DNA of 11,489 bases from an uncultured Varibaculum sp. (GCA_947255165.1 CAMYFZ010000059.1:1-11489), one strand, 5' to 3'. Counted from the stretch's first letter, positions 1 to 6,995 are shown. Program-made: numbers and translations. Notes: generated from the sequence alone by a model not told the origin.

Positions 1-605
1 TGCTGGCCTCCCGGGAATCTTCCGAGGAGGTTGGTGACCGTACGGATGGGGAAGGCGCGGATAGGAACTGCGTCGATAGGGAAAGCGCGGAGGATTCCGG
101 TACTCACGCGCAGATACAACAGATTTTAGGCCTCTTGCGGGAGGCGCAAGATGCCAATGACCAGGCTTTAGCGGCGCTGCGGCGTACGGTCGCCGGGGTG
201 CATCCGAAAGTGCTTTCCGATAAGGGCCTGGCCGAGGCGGTGCGCGATGTTTGCGCCGAATCTCCCTTGGATGTGGACGTCAGGATGCCCTTCGAGTTGC
301 CGGAGCTGCCGCCGGGAGCCGCCGCTGCCGCCTACTACCTGGTGTGCGAATCCCTTACTAATGTGGCGAAATATGCCCCTGACGCCCAAGTTTCGGTTTT
401 GGTAGTAGCCGGTTCTTCCCTGGTGCTTTCAATTACCGATAATGGGTCAGGCGGAGCCAGTATTAACCCCGGGCACGGCTTAGCGGGTCTGCAGGCGCGC
501 TTAGAAGCCTTCGGGGGAACGCTGCGGGTGATTTCTCCGGCGGGCGGGCCGACTACGGTGCGGGGCGAAATTCCGATTCTAGTATCCGCGAAGGAGACAG
601 CATGA
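1..605 (+). CDS. NarL-type sensor histidine kinase, C-terminal part (5' truncated)
   Basis: The frame is open from base 3 with no stop, so this is the last 200 residues of a longer protein; the TTG at 135 is not a credible start. Visible in order: a hydrophilic, Asp/Glu/Arg-rich stretch (bases 3-107), the second DHp helix of a HisKA_3 domain ending in the family-typical GVHP motif (about 195-206), then a HATPase_c domain. In the latter, the N box reads ESLTNVAKYA (about 345-374, with Tyr where His is usual), the G1 box DNGSGG lies near 438-455, and the G2 region GHGLAGLQARLEAFGG near 474-521. The phosphoacceptor histidine, sensor and membrane parts lie upstream of the window. Its TGA overlaps the ATG of the response regulator (ATGA, 602-605), so the two are translationally coupled partners. 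The signal sensed cannot be read from this fragment. Confidence 0.9.
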   Translation, partial: LASRESSEEVGDRTDGEGADRNCVDRESAEDSGTHAQIQQILGLLREAQDANDQALAALRRTVAGVHPKVLSDKGLAEAVRDVCAESPLDVDVRMPFELPELPPGAAAAAYYLVCESLTNVAKYAPDAQVSVLVVAGSSLVLSITDNGSGGASINPGHGLAGLQARLEAFGGTLRVISPAGGPTTVRGEIPILVSAKETA

Positions 606-1291
606 AAATCATTTTGGCTGATGATGCCACTTTGATCCGCGAAGGGTTAGCGGGATTATTGGAACGCTTAGGGCATCAAGTAATCGCGCAGGCCGAGGAC
701 GCGCCGGGGCTAATTGTCGCGGTGAAACAAGCGGGCGAGGCCGGCCAGCTCCCGGACGTGCTGGTAACCGATGTGCGGATGCCGCCAGGGATGAGCGATG
801 ATGGCTTGCGCGCGGCAGTCAAGATTCGCGAAGAGTACCCCGACCTGGGGATTATGGTACTTAGTCAATACGTGGCACCCGCTTATGCAGCGCAGCTTTT
901 TAGCGCTGACCAGCTACCCCCACCCGGACAGCACGCCGCTGGTACCGGTTACCTGCTTAAAGAACGGGTCTCGCGAGTGGCCGACTTTTTGAATGCTTTG
1001 AAAACCGTGGCCAGCGGTGGGGTAGTAGTGGATCCGGAAGTGGCGGTGAAACTGGTGCGCGAGCGCGGCTCCGCCTTAGCTAACCTCACGGCTCGGGAAA
1101 GCGAAGTCTTAGGGTTGATGGCGCAAGGGTTATCCAATGAGGAAATCGCGAAGAAACTATTTCTCTCTGGCGCCTCGGTGGCGAAACATATCGCCAATGT
1201 GTTTATGAAACTGGGGCTGACTCCCGATGAACCCAACCGCCGGGTACGCGCCGTCCTCGCCTACCTCACTGCCACTGGTTTGCAGTCCTAA
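602..1291 (+). CDS. LuxR/NarL-family response regulator
   Basis: A 229-residue, two-domain DNA-binding response regulator, the partner of the kinase just upstream. The receiver domain occupies about residues 1-135: acidic pair Asp7/Asp8, phosphoacceptor Asp57 in VTDVRMPPG, switch Ser88, and conserved Lys120 in GYLLKERV. A short Pro/Gln-rich stretch (residues 100-115) precedes the lysine. The C-terminal LuxR helix-turn-helix begins at LTARESEVLGLMAQG (from residue 162), with recognition helix around ASVAKHIANVFMKLGL. The ATG start overlaps the kinase TGA by 4 bp, and an AAGGAGA Shine-Dalgarno lies inside the kinase end (591-597). Family members bind inverted repeats as dimers after phosphorylation. 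The target genes are not evident; the kinase-regulator operon itself is the default guess. Confidence 0.95.
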   Translation: MKIILADDATLIREGLAGLLERLGHQVIAQAEDAPGLIVAVKQAGEAGQLPDVLVTDVRMPPGMSDDGLRAAVKIREEYPDLGIMVLSQYVAPAYAAQLFSADQLPPPGQHAAGTGYLLKERVSRVADFLNALKTVASGGVVVDPEVAVKLVRERGSALANLTARESEVLGLMAQGLSNEEIAKKLFLSGASVAKHIANVFMKLGLTPDEPNRRVRAVLAYLTATGLQS

Positions 1292-1392
1292 CATTCTCCT
1301 GTGGGCTATCCCGGTTAACGCGGAGTTAAACCATTTCTACTTAAGTAGAGTCAGTAATAGCTCGCCTAGTTTAACCAGAAAGTGATATCAAA
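1292..1392. promoter_or_regulatory. Intergenic region upstream of GDPD with a 14-bp palindrome
   Basis: The gap separates the response regulator from the GDPD gene. It contains a perfect 14-bp palindrome, TCTACTTAAGTAGA (1336-1349). Three GTTAA-type boxes surround it: GGTTAAC 1313-1319, AGTTAAACC 1324-1332 and TTTAACC 1370-1376. The first two form an imperfect inverted repeat. I see no rho-independent terminator and no convincing -35/-10 pair. The palindrome could be an operator for GDPD expression, but that is inference. The Shine-Dalgarno for GDPD is weak (AGAAAG near 1377-1382). Confidence 0.4.
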
Positions 1393-2127
1393 ATGGATAT
1401 AGAAAAACGCATCTTTGCGCATCGCGGCTTAAATACCTTAGCCCCCGAAAATACCATGGCGGCGTTCCGGAAAGTGGTTGAGCACGGCCTTAACTGGATT
1501 GAAACCGATGTGGATATTTTGGGGGATGGAACCGTCATTATCTGCCATGACACCACTTTGGACCGTACCACCAATAGGTCAGGTGGCTACTATGGGTTAA
1601 CTGCCGCAGACCTGGCTGCCATTGATGCAGGTAGTTGGTTTAGTCCCGAATTCGCAGGCGAAAAGCTTCCCACCCTGCAGCAACTGGTGGACTTCATGAA
1701 CGAGACCGGGCTAAACGCCAATATCGAAATCAAATCCAATGAAGCGGGCGCGGATATGACCCGCCAGCTGATCCGCGCGGTTATCAAAGAACTGGGCCGG
1801 TTGAACGGCCCGGAAGTGATTGTTTCTTGCTTTAACCACGTATTACTGTCGGAATTTCATGCTCTGGCACCGGAAATCTCGTTAGGCTGCCTCTATGAAA
1901 CCTGCGCCCTGCATGATGATTGGCGCTCCGTATTAGAGCTGGTGGGAGCCAGCTACATTCACCCCGAAGATACCGGTTTGACGCGCGAAAAGATGCGGGC
2001 CTTCCGGGATGCCGGATTTGGAGTCAACGTGTGGACGGTTAACTCGCCCGCCCGCGCTAATGAACTATTCAATTGGGGCGCAACCGGTATTTTTACCGAC
2101 GTGGCGCATTTGATTTCCCGCCGCTAG
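1393..2127 (+). CDS. Glycerophosphodiester phosphodiesterase (GDPD family, UgpQ-like, cytoplasmic)
   Basis: The 244-residue protein is a compact TIM-barrel GDPD. The family hydrolyses glycerophosphodiesters (deacylated phospholipids) to sn-glycerol-3-phosphate plus an alcohol, using a divalent metal. Signature residues are all present: His10-Arg11 in FAHRGLNTLAPENT, Glu37 and Asp39 in WIETDVDILGDG, His52-Asp53 in ICHDTTLDRTT, Glu112 and Lys114 in NIEIKSNE, and the late VNVWTVN strand. There is no signal peptide or membrane segment and the length matches bacterial UgpQ, so a cytoplasmic enzyme is expected. Its product enters the same pool as that of GlpK, encoded 3.3 kb away. The TAG stop shares CTAG (2124-2127) with the convergent murB stop. 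The ATG at 1393 fits the family N-terminus despite a weak ribosome binding site. Confidence 0.92.
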   Translation: MDIEKRIFAHRGLNTLAPENTMAAFRKVVEHGLNWIETDVDILGDGTVIICHDTTLDRTTNRSGGYYGLTAADLAAIDAGSWFSPEFAGEKLPTLQQLVDFMNETGLNANIEIKSNEAGADMTRQLIRAVIKELGRLNGPEVIVSCFNHVLLSEFHALAPEISLGCLYETCALHDDWRSVLELVGASYIHPEDTGLTREKMRAFRDAGFGVNVWTVNSPARANELFNWGATGIFTDVAHLISRR

Positions 2128-3395
2128 TTAGCTTCGGCCTCTACCCACACCGGTTCGGGTTCTAGATTTACGTTGAACTTGGCTTTTACTTTTTCTTGGA
2201 CTGCACGCGCTAGCTCCACAATGTCCTTTGAAGTGGCATGATTGCGGTTGGTAAGCGCCAGGACGTGCTTGGAAGAAAGCGCAGCGCGCGGCGCGCCCTC
2301 CGCTTGATTTGCAGTGGGGAGGGTGAATCCTTTTTCCAATCCCGCGTGCGAAATCAGCCAGGCGGCAGAGGTTTTTACTTGTCCCTCCACCTGGGGAGCC
2401 TCGCCAGTCACCGCGTTGCGCAACTGCAGATTAAACACCGGGAAACGCGGCGCCTGAGGCGGAAGCTGCTCCGCGTCCGCGGAAGAAATAATCGGGTTAG
2501 TAAAGAAAGATCCGCAGGAACGAGTATCCGGGTCAGCGGGATCCAGCACCATCCCTTTAGAGCGCCGCAGCTCTAAAACGGCCTCGCGCACCTCGCGCAT
2601 ATCGGCTCGTTCCCCCAACTTAACCCCTAATTTATCGGCCAGCTGTTGGTATTCGATGGGCGCAGACAGGGAAGCATGAGCCAACTGGAAATCCGCAGCT
2701 AGGACTACGTAACGTCCGGTATAACCCCAGGTGCGTCCCCCTCCGGCCTCCTCGTCACGCAAAGACCGTTTAATAATCGAGGTGCGATAGCCGAGCTGCA
2801 AATCCCCGACTGGTAAAATTCGGATACCATCACGAAGTCGATCGAAAACCCGCACCGTAGAGAGGGTTTCGGCAACTTCATGTCCATAGGCTCCGATATT
2901 TTGCACCGGAGCTGCCCCCACCGTGCCGGGGATACCTGAAAGTGCCTCTAAGCCCATCTGGTCTTCATCAATGCAGGCACATACGAACTCATCCCAGGCT
3001 TGCCCGGCAGGTGCGCTCACTAGGGCGCCCCCGCAAGCGGTATCTTCAGTCACGGTTATCCCACTGCGCAGGTCCTGTACCACCACCAGGTCAGATAGAT
3101 CTTCCCCGCACAATACATTAGAGCCTCCGCCCAGCACTAGCAGTTTGTCCCCGGCGCGGTCCGTTTCCCGTATCGCCTCCACCAGTTCTTCCTCGCTGGC
3201 AGCCCGGTAAAACGCTTTTGGACTTCCGCCAGTGCCGATAGTGGTCATATCCCTTAAAGCTGGAGTGGTATCGCCCCGGGTTGGCTCACCGGTATCTGCG
3301 GCTTTGCGGTACCAGGCAGGAACCGGGTTAGTAGGTTTGTGATCAGTCCGGGGAGCAACCCACTCGCAAGAGTCGGTGAAATCGGTTTTTACCAT
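2124..3395 (-). CDS. murB: UDP-N-acetylenolpyruvoylglucosamine reductase
   Basis: MurB is a cytoplasmic FAD enzyme that reduces UDP-GlcNAc-enolpyruvate to UDP-MurNAc with NADPH, the second committed step of peptidoglycan precursor synthesis. The 423-residue product carries the FAD-binding VLGGGSNVL loop (residues 87-95), SGIPGTVGAAPVQNIGAYG (153-171), the YRTS substrate motif (203-206), catalytic Ser296 in SCGSFFTNP, and the C-terminal Glu in LEPEPVW. The enzyme core starts at about residue 47 (LRDMTTIGTGG). The preceding ~45 polar residues are an N-terminal extension; an internal ATG at residue 50 would cut into the core, so the first ATG is preferred. An AGAAG site lies just upstream of it. 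The gene lies 9 bp after the SorC-type regulator on the same strand, so the two are probably cotranscribed. It converges on GDPD with a 4-bp overlap. Confidence 0.97.
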   Translation of the reverse strand: MVKTDFTDSCEWVAPRTDHKPTNPVPAWYRKAADTGEPTRGDTTPALRDMTTIGTGGSPKAFYRAASEEELVEAIRETDRAGDKLLVLGGGSNVLCGEDLSDLVVVQDLRSGITVTEDTACGGALVSAPAGQAWDEFVCACIDEDQMGLEALSGIPGTVGAAPVQNIGAYGHEVAETLSTVRVFDRLRDGIRILPVGDLQLGYRTSIIKRSLRDEEAGGGRTWGYTGRYVVLAADFQLAHASLSAPIEYQQLADKLGVKLGERADMREVREAVLELRRSKGMVLDPADPDTRSCGSFFTNPIISSADAEQLPPQAPRFPVFNLQLRNAVTGEAPQVEGQVKTSAAWLISHAGLEKGFTLPTANQAEGAPRAALSSKHVLALTNRNHATSKDIVELARAVQEKVKAKFNVNLEPEPVWVEAEAN

Positions 3396-3404
3396 GCTTC
3401 TATT

Positions 3405-4406
3405 CTAGGGCTTCGCTAGCGCCCACACTCTTTCGGCGATCTCCTTATCGCAAACCAAATCGGTGGCTACCCCGGCGTTAAGGGCTCCCAGCAGAGATTG
3501 GGCTTTGGCTTTACCAGCAACGACGCAAAAACGGCGGGGAATGCGACGCAGTTGATCGGGACTGGGGCCGGTGGCACGTTTATTTATGGCAATGTCATTC
3601 CAAGAGCCATCGGGCCTGATAAGTACCGTGCAAACGTCCCCTACTACTTTATCCAGCGCCAATTTATTTAGTTCACTGCGTGAAAGATATCCGGCTGCAT
3701 ACACATGGGAGGGGATTTCGGCTCGCAGCGCCCCCACGCTAAATACCGCCAGGGTACATTTTTCTTGCCAGTTAAGAACGCGGCGTACCGCGCCCTCGCG
3801 CCATAGGGCCTCTTTGGTTTTGGGGTCATCAAAAAAGGCGGGTACCGGGAACTGTACGATATTCGCTTTCCACTGGTAGGCCATGCGCGCCAAGATGCCC
3901 CCTACGTGTGCGATCCCGGAGGTCTCGGTAGAGGCTGCGCCGTTTAGCTGCACCAAAGTCACGTTATCCACGTCTTTTTGGGTAATGTGGCCAGCCATCT
4001 CGGTGGTGGTATTGCCCCAGGCAATACCCACCACCTCGCCGTCATGCACCAGCTGCCCCAAAATTTGGGAAGCGGTTTTTGCAACATTTTCCAGGATCCG
4101 GTTTTGGGTAGTGTCGGGAGGCATTTCTACGATATGCACATTGATTCCAAAGCGGTCTTGTAGCTGGCGTTCTAGCCGAGTGTGCGGCATATTGGAGGTT
4201 TGCACGGAGATGGTAACAATTCCGCGTTTGCGGGCATGTGACAGTAGGCGCGATACCGTGGAACGGGATACTCCCATCCGGCGCCGGATAGCTTCCATAG
4301 TTTGCCCCTGTACGTAGTAGGCCAGGGCGGCGCTGCGAGCCAGCTCGTCCCTACTGGAATTTCCATCTGAGAATTGTTCCTCCGACAAATTGGATTCAGT
4401 TGACAA
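3405..4406 (-). CDS. SorC/DeoR-family sugar-binding transcriptional regulator, probable local regulator of glpFK
   Basis: The product is 333 residues from the TTG start at 4406. I chose that start because a full GGAGGTGAG Shine-Dalgarno lies 8 nt upstream (GGAGG at 4419-4415). A longer GTG form starting at 4436 would read through that site. The N-terminal helix-turn-helix spans about residues 35-60 (QTMEAIRRRMGVSRSTVSRLLSHARKRG in outline). The remainder is the SorC effector domain, with landmarks VVGIAWGNTTTEMAGHI, LVQLNGA, FPVPAFF and a late GDVCTVLIRPDG. Family members bind phosphorylated sugars or related intermediates and act as repressors or activators. The gene is divergent from glpF-glpK, so a glycerol-derived ligand such as glycerol-3-phosphate is a fair inference, not a demonstration. 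It is not the classical GlpR (DeoR-type HTH) architecture. murB follows after 9 bp. Confidence 0.9.
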   Translation of the reverse strand: MSTESNLSEEQFSDGNSSRDELARSAALAYYVQGQTMEAIRRRMGVSRSTVSRLLSHARKRGIVTISVQTSNMPHTRLERQLQDRFGINVHIVEMPPDTTQNRILENVAKTASQILGQLVHDGEVVGIAWGNTTTEMAGHITQKDVDNVTLVQLNGAASTETSGIAHVGGILARMAYQWKANIVQFPVPAFFDDPKTKEALWREGAVRRVLNWQEKCTLAVFSVGALRAEIPSHVYAAGYLSRSELNKLALDKVVGDVCTVLIRPDGSWNDIAINKRATGPSPDQLRRIPRRFCVVAGKAKAQSLLGALNAGVATDLVCDKEIAERVWALAKP

Positions 4407-4419
4407 AAATCTCACCTCC
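4404..4419 (-). promoter_or_regulatory. Shine-Dalgarno plus TTG start of the SorC-type regulator
   Basis: On the minus strand the sequence GGAGGTGAG is followed by ATTT and then TTG. GGAGG (4419-4415) to TTG (4406-4404) is an 8-nt gap, an optimal spacing. No comparable site precedes the alternative GTG at 4436, so the TTG is the better start. Confidence 0.7.
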
Positions 4420-4451
4420 ACGCCCCGAGGGCGCACGTTTGTTCTCTAAAG

Positions 4452-4462
4452 TTGAACATTAG
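4452..4462 (+). promoter_or_regulatory. Candidate operator half 1 (TTGAACATTAG)
   Basis: It matches TTGAGCATGAG (4533-4543) at 9 of 11 bases in the same orientation, 81 bp apart. It extends into TGTCAA to give an imperfect dyad TTGAACA..TGTCAA. It overlaps the putative -35 of the regulator gene on the other strand, a position that would suit autoregulation. The assignment to the SorC-type protein is inference from location. Confidence 0.4.
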
Positions 4463-4495
4463 TGTCAAAAAGCAAAAAATGGAAAATAAGCATAG

Positions 4496-4538
4496 GCTGA
4501 GGATGGTGAGTAACCAAGACGGTTATTCATCCTTGAGC
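4496..4538 (+). promoter_or_regulatory. Long dyad / potential RNA hairpin upstream of glpF
   Basis: Bases 4505-4515 (GGTGAGTAACC) pair with 4521-4531 (GGTTATTCATC) around an AAGAC loop. As RNA this is an 11-bp stem with two G-U pairs. Outer arms GCTGAGGATG (4496-4505) and CATCCTTGAGC (4528-4538) are also largely complementary, giving an alternative, longer dyad. There is no T-run after it, so it is not an ordinary terminator. It may be an operator or part of a leader; which one depends on where glpF transcription starts. Confidence 0.45.
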
Positions 4539-4543
4539 ATGAG
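4533..4543 (+). promoter_or_regulatory. Candidate operator half 2 (TTGAGCATGAG)
   Basis: This is the second copy of the TTGARCATKAG box, 54 bp before the glpF start, overlapping the right arm of the dyad. It is followed by CTAGACAA, so like the first box it ends in a CAA-containing right side. Two spaced boxes flanking the divergent starts would suit cooperative or looping control. Confidence 0.4.
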
Positions 4544-4596
4544 CTAGACAACTAAATAAAACTAAAAACTCAAATAATTAGCGCAAAGGAGCGCGT

Positions 4597-5418
4597 ATGT
4601 TAGCGACATTGAATGATCTCCTAGTACCTATGGCAGCAGCCACCCCGGGTAGTGGCGAGATCTTCGCATCAGAATTCTTCGGCACCGCCATTCTTTTGAT
4701 GTTCGGTGTTGGCACCTGCTGCACCAATAACCTTTTGAAATCGAAAGGCAACGGCGGCGGCTGGTTGATGATCAACTTTGGGTGGGGTTTGGCAGTGTAC
4801 ATGGGTGTGTACGCTGCCTATAAGACCGGTGGTCACCTCAACCCCGCAGTAACCATCATGAAAGCTGTTTGGCACGGCCTTGACAGCAACGTAACTCTTA
4901 ATGGACCGAGCGTTGCCGAGGGCGGAATTCCGGTCACCGGCATGAACGTTTGTATCTACATTGTGGCGCAGCTTCTGGGTGCGATGGTGGGAGCGCTAAT
5001 CGCCTACCTGGCTTACAAGAAGCAGTTCGATCAGCAGATGGATGACCCCCGCCTCAAGTTGTGGTGCTTCTCTACTGCTCCCGAGGTGCGTTCCTACGGA
5101 TGGAACACCCTCACCGAGATCATCGGCACCTTCGGCCTGTTGGCCTTCGTTATGGTATCTGGCGGTACCCCCACCCAGGTTGGTCCGCTGGCAGTCGCAC
5201 TGTGCATCGTAGTTATCGGTATTGGTTTGGGTGGGCCCACCGGATACGCTATCAACCAAGTTCGTGACTTGGGACCGCGTATCATGTTCAGCTTGCTCCC
5301 GATGAAGGGCGGAAAGCCGGACGCTGACTGGGCTTACTCTTGGGTTCCGATTGTTGGACCCACCATTGGTGCCATTATCACCCCGCTGATCGTAGTCGGC
5401 GTGGGCATGGCTGCCTAG
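4597..5418 (+). CDS. glpF: Glycerol uptake facilitator (MIP/aquaglyceroporin family)
   Basis: The 273-residue protein is an inner-membrane channel of the aquaporin superfamily that admits glycerol by facilitated diffusion; it is trapped by GlpK encoded next. Six hydrophobic membrane spans fit the normal fold, with the first starting around EIFASEFFGTAILLMFGVG. The loop B half-helix has the canonical GGHLNPAVT (Asn82-Pro83-Ala84). The loop E half-helix reads TGYAINQVRDLGPR: Asn220 and Arg223 are kept, but Pro-Ala is replaced by Gln221-Val222. Asp224 following the arginine is the residue that marks glycerol-conducting members. The start ATG has AAAGGAG 5 nt upstream. The gene leads a two-gene operon with glpK (50-bp gap) and is divergent from the SorC-type regulator. 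Confidence 0.95.
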   Translation: MLATLNDLLVPMAAATPGSGEIFASEFFGTAILLMFGVGTCCTNNLLKSKGNGGGWLMINFGWGLAVYMGVYAAYKTGGHLNPAVTIMKAVWHGLDSNVTLNGPSVAEGGIPVTGMNVCIYIVAQLLGAMVGALIAYLAYKKQFDQQMDDPRLKLWCFSTAPEVRSYGWNTLTEIIGTFGLLAFVMVSGGTPTQVGPLAVALCIVVIGIGLGGPTGYAINQVRDLGPRIMFSLLPMKGGKPDADWAYSWVPIVGPTIGAIITPLIVVGVGMAA

Positions 5419-5468
5419 GAAAACTGTTTTAAAGAGAAATAGAAAGAACCCTAAAGGAAGAAAGAGAT

Positions 5469-6995
5469 ATGACCGAGAAAAAATATGTAATGGCCATTGA
5501 CCAGGGGACTACCTCCTCGCGGGCGATTTTGTTCAACCATGCTGGACAGATCGTTTCGTTGGGACAAAAAGAGCACGAACAGATTTTCCCGAAGGCCGGT
5601 TGGGTTGAGCATAATCCCATCGAGATCTGGGATAACATTCGTGAATGCGTGGCGGACGCCCTGCAGAAGGCACAGGTAAACCGGCACGAGGTTGCCGCAG
5701 TGGGAATTACCAACCAGCGCGAAACCGTGGTGGTGTGGGACAAGAACACTGGTGAGCCGGTATATAACGCGATTGTGTGGCAGGATGCCCGTACTTCGCA
5801 GATCATTCGCGAACTCGCGGGTGATGAAGGAATGTCGAAGTATCGCGACATTTGTGGCCTAGATCTGTCCACCTACTATTCTGGTCCGGAAATCAAATGG
5901 ATTTTGGACAATGTCGAGGGCGCACGCGAGAAGGCAGAAGCCGGAGACCTGCTGTTCGGTAACACCGACTGCTGGGTACTTTGGAATATGACTGGCGGCG
6001 TAAACGGTGGGGTGCACAAGACCGATGTCACCAACGCTTCGCGTACCATGCTGATGGATATTCGTACCCTGCAGTGGCGCGAAGACATCTGCAAAGACTT
6101 CGGGATTCCGATGTCAATGCTGCCCGAGATCTGCTCCTCTTCCGAGGTTTACGGCTATGGCCGTAAGAATGGTTTGCTGATCGACACCCCGATTTCGGGT
6201 ATCTTGGGCGACCAGCAGGCAGCCACCTTCGGACAGGCCTGCTTCGAAAAGGGCATGGCGAAGAACACCTACGGTACCGGCTGCTTCGTGCTGATGAATA
6301 CTGGTGAAGAGCCGGTATTCTCTGAGAATGGTCTGCTGACTACCCTTGCCTACAAGATCGGTGACAACAAGCCGGTTTACGCCCTGGAGGGTTCGATCGC
6401 GGTTGCCGGTTCGCTGGTACAGTGGCTGCGCGACAACCTGGGATTGATCAAGACCTCGGACGAGATCGAAAAACTGGCTAGCACCGTTGATGACAATGGC
6501 GGCGTTTACTTTGTGCCGGCATTCTCTGGTCTATTCGCTCCCTATTGGAAGGACGATGCCCGGGGTGCGATTGTGGGTCTGACCCGCTACAACAACAAGG
6601 GACACCTTGCGCGTGCGGTGCAGGAAGCTACCCCCTATCAAACCCGCGAGGTTTTCGATGCGATGATGGCAGACTCGGGCGTAGAGCTCAAAGAGCTGCG
6701 CGTAGATGGCGGCATGACCAAGGACGAAATGGTTATGCAGTTCCAGGCTGACCAGTTGGGCGTGCCGCTGGTACGGCCCGAGGTACTAGAAACCACCGCG
6801 CTGGGTGCGGCCTACGCCGCCGGCATCGCCGTGGGATTCTGGAATGGTGAACAAGACGTGATCGATAACTGGGCAGAAGGCAAGCGCTGGACTCCGGGTG
6901 AAGATCGCGAAGAGTACGACCGCAACTACCGTTTGTGGAAGAAAGCGGTCACCCGCACCTTCGAGTGGGTAGACGCCGACGTAGAGAACGCCTAA
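5469..6995 (+). CDS. glpK: Glycerol kinase (FGGY family)
   Basis: GlpK phosphorylates glycerol with ATP to sn-glycerol-3-phosphate in the cytoplasm, trapping glycerol brought in by GlpF. The 508-residue length is standard. Signatures include the N-terminal phosphate loop [39 protein letters not shown], the WQDART substrate-binding loop, [18 protein letters not shown] and [17 protein letters not shown]. Near the C-terminus are FSGLFAPYW, the [25 protein letters not shown] signature region, and [12 protein letters not shown]. The loop before ISGILGDQQ lacks the YHFYG histidine that PTS HPr phosphorylates in many Firmicutes GlpK, so that form of control is probably absent. The Shine-Dalgarno AAAGGAAG (5453-5460) precedes ATG by 8 nt. 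Transcription ends at the hairpin at 7025-7075. Confidence 0.98.
   Translation: MTEKKYVMAIDQGTTSSRAILFNHAGQIVSLGQKEHEQIFPKAGWVEHNPIEIWDNIRECVADALQKAQVNRHEVAAVGITNQRETVVVWDKNTGEPVYNAIVWQDARTSQIIRELAGDEGMSKYRDICGLDLSTYYSGPEIKWILDNVEGAREKAEAGDLLFGNTDCWVLWNMTGGVNGGVHKTDVTNASRTMLMDIRTLQWREDICKDFGIPMSMLPEICSSSEVYGYGRKNGLLIDTPISGILGDQQAATFGQACFEKGMAKNTYGTGCFVLMNTGEEPVFSENGLLTTLAYKIGDNKPVYALEGSIAVAGSLVQWLRDNLGLIKTSDEIEKLASTVDDNGGVYFVPAFSGLFAPYWKDDARGAIVGLTRYNNKGHLARAVQEATPYQTREVFDAMMADSGVELKELRVDGGMTKDEMVMQFQADQLGVPLVRPEVLETTALGAAYAAGIAVGFWNGEQDVIDNWAEGKRWTPGEDREEYDRNYRLWKKAVTRTFEWVDADVENA

Larger units (their letters stand above)
4407..4596. promoter_or_regulatory. Divergent control region between the SorC-type regulator and glpF
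   Basis: About 190 bp, A-rich towards glpF. On the minus strand a perfect TTGACA (4468-4463) could be the -35 box of the regulator gene, with no clear -10 at normal spacing. It sits inside TTGAACATTAGTGTCAA (4452-4468), an imperfect inverted repeat. A second, direct copy of its first half, TTGAGCATGAG, is at 4533-4543. TGTTC (4440-4444) and GAACA (4454-4458) form another inverted repeat. A longer dyad occupies 4496-4538. No unambiguous glpF promoter is visible; weak candidates lie in 4545-4580. The glpF Shine-Dalgarno is AAAGGAG (4585-4591), 5 nt before ATG. Confidence 0.6.

Noticed and set aside
135..605. TTG at 135 as the start of a short kinase
   Set aside because: The frame is open to the window edge, and the residues before 135 continue the DHp helix. 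The gene is truncated by the window, not short.
3883..4317. 144-residue + strand open frame opposite the SorC-type regulator
   Set aside because: It is antisense to a clear regulator gene, has a composition typical of a shadow frame, and shows no recognisable domain or Shine-Dalgarno.
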